From: Opitutaceae bacterium
Lineage (GTDB): Bacteria; Verrucomicrobiota; Verrucomicrobiae; Opitutales; Opitutaceae
Reading direction: 5' to 3'
Length of the DNA: 6,756 nt
Assembly (NCBI GenBank): GCA_031266495.1
Contig: JAISAX010000572.1
Span: forward strand, 1-6,756
Shown: in pieces, positions 4,288-6,756 of the stretch
How positions within the stretch are numbered: position 1 is the first letter of the stretch
How the letters are laid out: the number at the start of each line of letters is the position of its first letter
Program-made: the position numbers and the translations under genes
Notes under the pieces: generated by a model
The model's input: the letters and a program-made list of their open reading frames with translations, nothing else
Told to the model about the DNA's origin: nothing
Database searches by the model: none

Positions 4288-6756
4288 ATGACAAACAAAC
4301 CCTGCCTTCCCGGCAATCTCCCGTCCCGGTCATTGTGTTTGCTGCTGCCGCTGCTACCACTCCTCTTCGGAGTCATTGCTGCGCCGGAGGCCATATCTGA
4401 TGACGTGCCGCCACCGGACATGGTCCTCTGGCTCAAAACCGAGGGGGGCGTCTTCGCCGAACCCTCCAGCGAGCATCCCGGCGAGGAGGTGGTCACGCAG
4501 TGGTATGATTTTTCGCCCATGCAAAACTGGCTGCAACCCCTGTTCGCGGGCACGGAGAGCAGCCTGCTCCTGCGCCCTTCCAGTTTGCTGGGCGGACGCG
4601 ATCCTGTCGTGCGCCTGGGCGGTGGCAGCGGGTTTGGGTTTCCGAATATCCTCGGTTCCGCCACGGAGGCCGAATATTTTGCCCTGCTCAAGCCCGACAC
4701 AGGCGCGGTCGGCGCCCCGTTCAATCTCGGGCAGAGCTGGTGGGAATATTCCGGAGACGGTTTTATTTATGATGATTTCGGACGCAGCTACGATGGCGTT
4801 TTTCTGGATCCGGGGCAGGCGGGCCTGACCACCGGGGACACCTGGCGTGTTTACAATGTCAGCGCCGGTCCCTCCGGCTGGGTAGCCCGCATGGACGGGC
4901 AGATTATCGGACAAGCCGCCGGAGTTCCTTTCCAGGTTGAATCATGGAATAACAACATCGGCACGCACCCCGACTGGACCGGGGAGCTTTCCGAGTTGAT
5001 TGTCTATGACCGGGTGCTGTCCACCACCGAGCGCGCCCAGGTGACGGCCTGGCTCATGGCCGGCCTGCTCACGCCCCCCGCCAATGTCTCGTGTGGTTCA
5101 CCCGGGGCCACTGCAGTCAACGTCAACTGGCAGACCATCCCCGACCCGGGTGTCACCTACGAGGTGGAGCGGCGTGCCGGGAACGGGGCGTTCGTGCTGA
5201 TCTTGTCTCCCGGTGCCTTCACCACGGGCTTTCTCGACATGTATCTCACGCCCGAGACGACTTACACGTATCGCGTCCGGGCGGTGAAAAACGGCGTTTA
5301 TTCGGCCTACAGCGCCGGGGTGACCATCACCACCACAGTCTTGATCCCACCCGCGCCGCCGACCGGCCTCAACGCCGTCAGCACCGGCCCCTACGACATC
5401 ACCCTGAGTTGGACCGACAGCGTCACCCCGAATGTGTATTATGAAATCGAATACAAAATCGAGGGGACCGACGGGCAATTTCACCGCATGGTCACCAACG
5501 GGACCATCTACCTGACCACGCAGTGGGTGATTGTGTCCTCCTACGTCAGTCCCGGCGTTGAAACTACCTACAGGATGCGGGCGGTTTCTTGGGACGGTGC
5601 CTATTCGGCCTACAGTGACGAGGTGTCTGTCGTCACTCTCCCCTTGGTGGCCATGATCTGGAACACGCCCCAATCCCCCACCGAGGTGCAACTGGTCTGG
5701 ATTGGCAGCCAGGGCACCGGTATCAGCTACGACATCGCCCGCCGTGTCGTGTCCGGCGGCGGCAGTGGCGGGTGGGTTGACATCGCCAGCGCCATTTCCG
5801 GCCAGCCAACCGGCAACGGACGGGGCTGGACCGACACCACCGCGCAGCCCGCCACCACCTACGAATACCGCATCCGCGCCACCAACTCCGCCGGCGCCTC
5901 CGACTGGCGTTACAACACCAACTACCCTGTCACCACGCCCTCCGCCGCCGAGCCGCCGGTCGCGCTCGGGCAAACCCTTGCGCTCTTTCAGGACACCCCG
6001 CAGGCCATCACCCTCCAGAGCTATTCCCCCGAAGGCGGCACGCTCACCTGCGCCATCGCCACACAACCCGCGCACGGCGCGCTCACCGGCACGGCCCCCA
6101 CGCTCACCTACACGCCGGACACCGGTTACACAGGCGATGACAGTTTCACCTTCACCGCCAGCGACGGCACGGCGACCTCGGCGCCCGCCACCGTGAGCCT
6201 TGTTATTTATCCGCCGGACGCGGACCAGACCACCAGCCACCTCGCCATCACCAGCCCGGCGGAGGACACCGTCATCCTCACCCAGGTCGCAGTGCAGGGC
6301 TTCGCGCTGGACCCCGACTTCGCGCGTTACGAACTGCAATACCGCCCCGTCGCCGCCGCCGGCGCGACCGCCTCTGCGTGGACCACGATCACATCGGACA
6401 TCCGGCGTATCGGCGTCGGCAGCACGGCGGGCGCCCTCGGCACGCTCAACGCCGGCATGATGCGCAACGGCCTCTACGAACTGCGCGTGCTCCTGCACAC
6501 CGCCAGCGGCACCCCCGCCACCCGGGAAAGCCCCGCCGTGCGCGTGGTCATCGAAGGCCAGCGCAAGATCGGCCCCTTCAGCCTCTCCTTCAAAGACCTT
6601 GCCGAAGAACTGGCCGGCTTCCCCCTCGAAATCATCCGCACCTACGACACCCGCGACCGCGACATCGACGGCGACTTCGGCCACGGCTGGCGCCTCAACC
6701 TCAACACCGTCACCCTCCGCAAAAACATCCCGTTGAACACCGGCTGGGAGCAAACC
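4288..6756 (+). CDS. secreted LamG/Fn3/RHS-repeat multidomain protein, N-terminal part (3' partial)
   Basis: An uninterrupted 823-codon frame leaves the window without a stop. A signal peptide fits residues 1-31: 'RSLCLLLPLLPLLFGVIAA', cleavage near 31. Residues ~44-258 look like a LamG/concanavalin-type beta-sandwich ('MVLWLKTEGGV', 'QWYDFS', 'GELSELIVYDRVLS'). Three fibronectin type III domains follow (~262-350, ~353-450, ~455-551; e.g. 'YTYRVRAVKNGVYSAYS', 'TTYRMRAVSWDGAYSAYS', 'TYEYRIRATNSAGASDW'). Residues ~556-641 are a cadherin/VCBS-like domain ('LTYTPDTGYTGDDSFTFTA') and ~647-757 an Ig-like domain. Residues 762-810 ('GPFSLSFKDL', 'GFPLEIIRTYDTRDRD', 'GDFGHGWRLNLN') match the segment that opens RHS/YD-repeat shells. 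The RHS barrel and C-terminal domain lie outside the window. A TAG at 4255 bounds the frame upstream, and ATG 4288 is its first methionine; no Shine-Dalgarno. Likely exported and surface-associated, with an adhesive or carbohydrate-binding front end. Confidence 0.85.
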   Translation, partial: MTNKPCLPGNLPSRSLCLLLPLLPLLFGVIAAPEAISDDVPPPDMVLWLKTEGGVFAEPSSEHPGEEVVTQWYDFSPMQNWLQPLFAGTESSLLLRPSSLLGGRDPVVRLGGGSGFGFPNILGSATEAEYFALLKPDTGAVGAPFNLGQSWWEYSGDGFIYDDFGRSYDGVFLDPGQAGLTTGDTWRVYNVSAGPSGWVARMDGQIIGQAAGVPFQVESWNNNIGTHPDWTGELSELIVYDRVLSTTERAQVTAWLMAGLLTPPANVSCGSPGATAVNVNWQTIPDPGVTYEVERRAGNGAFVLILSPGAFTTGFLDMYLTPETTYTYRVRAVKNGVYSAYSAGVTITTTVLIPPAPPTGLNAVSTGPYDITLSWTDSVTPNVYYEIEYKIEGTDGQFHRMVTNGTIYLTTQWVIVSSYVSPGVETTYRMRAVSWDGAYSAYSDEVSVVTLPLVAMIWNTPQSPTEVQLVWIGSQGTGISYDIARRVVSGGGSGGWVDIASAISGQPTGNGRGWTDTTAQPATTYEYRIRATNSAGASDWRYNTNYPVTTPSAAEPPVALGQTLALFQDTPQAITLQSYSPEGGTLTCAIATQPAHGALTGTAPTLTYTPDTGYTGDDSFTFTASDGTATSAPATVSLVIYPPDADQTTSHLAITSPAEDTVILTQVAVQGFALDPDFARYELQYRPVAAAGATASAWTTITSDIRRIGVGSTAGALGTLNAGMMRNGLYELRVLLHTASGTPATRESPAVRVVIEGQRKIGPFSLSFKDLAEELAGFPLEIIRTYDTRDRDIDGDFGHGWRLNLNTVTLRKNIPLNTGWEQT

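Noticed and set aside
5098..6753. A 551-codon minus-strand open frame.
   Set aside because: It is the antisense shadow of the GC-rich RHS-type gene: Gly/Val/Ala/Arg-rich with no domain, while the plus strand shows a signal peptide and coherent domains.

Overview
The window looks like chromosomal DNA of a GC-rich Verrucomicrobiota bacterium, most likely Opitutaceae. This is an inference. It rests on the protein styles: a LacI-type regulator with the 'MGYTPDPMLTALSHYR' hinge region, a Gfo/Idh/MocA dehydrogenase paired with a TIM-barrel sugar isomerase, and an OleB-like hydrolase next to a large LamG/Fn3/RHS surface protein. Most start codons also lack a Shine-Dalgarno sequence. No rRNA, tRNA, transposase or CRISPR array was seen.

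Layout. Positions 1-301 hold the 3' end of an alpha/beta hydrolase, interrupted just upstream of its conserved part by a run of 20 C. Positions 372-664 hold a VapBC-type toxin-antitoxin remnant: the antitoxin is whole, but the toxin is cut after about 26 codons and abuts the 3' end of the next gene. Positions 689-1771 (minus strand) encode a LacI-family regulator. A 228-bp divergent intergenic region (1772-1999) carries a 45-nt purine run with G-quadruplex potential, an operator-like dyad and a plausible promoter for the regulator. Positions 2000-3172 and 3248-4039 (plus strand) encode a Gfo/Idh/MocA oxidoreductase and a sugar phosphate isomerase/epimerase, separated by a 75-bp spacer with three degenerate 14-bp repeats. 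Positions 4040-4287 are non-coding and contain a 111-bp imperfect palindrome with internal hairpins. From 4288 to the window edge runs an uninterrupted 823-codon reading frame. It encodes a secreted multidomain protein: signal peptide, LamG-like domain, three fibronectin type III domains, a cadherin/VCBS-like domain, an Ig-like domain and then the entry segment of an RHS/YD-repeat protein. The shell and any C-terminal toxin lie outside the window.

How it may work. The LacI-type regulator probably controls itself and the divergent dehydrogenase-isomerase pair, a small module for oxidising and isomerising a sugar or polyol; the substrate cannot be read from sequence. The RHS-type protein is an independent surface or secreted unit and is the most interesting object here, because its variable C-terminus and any immunity gene should lie just downstream. 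The broken toxin-antitoxin locus and the palindromic element suggest past rearrangement around the metabolic module.
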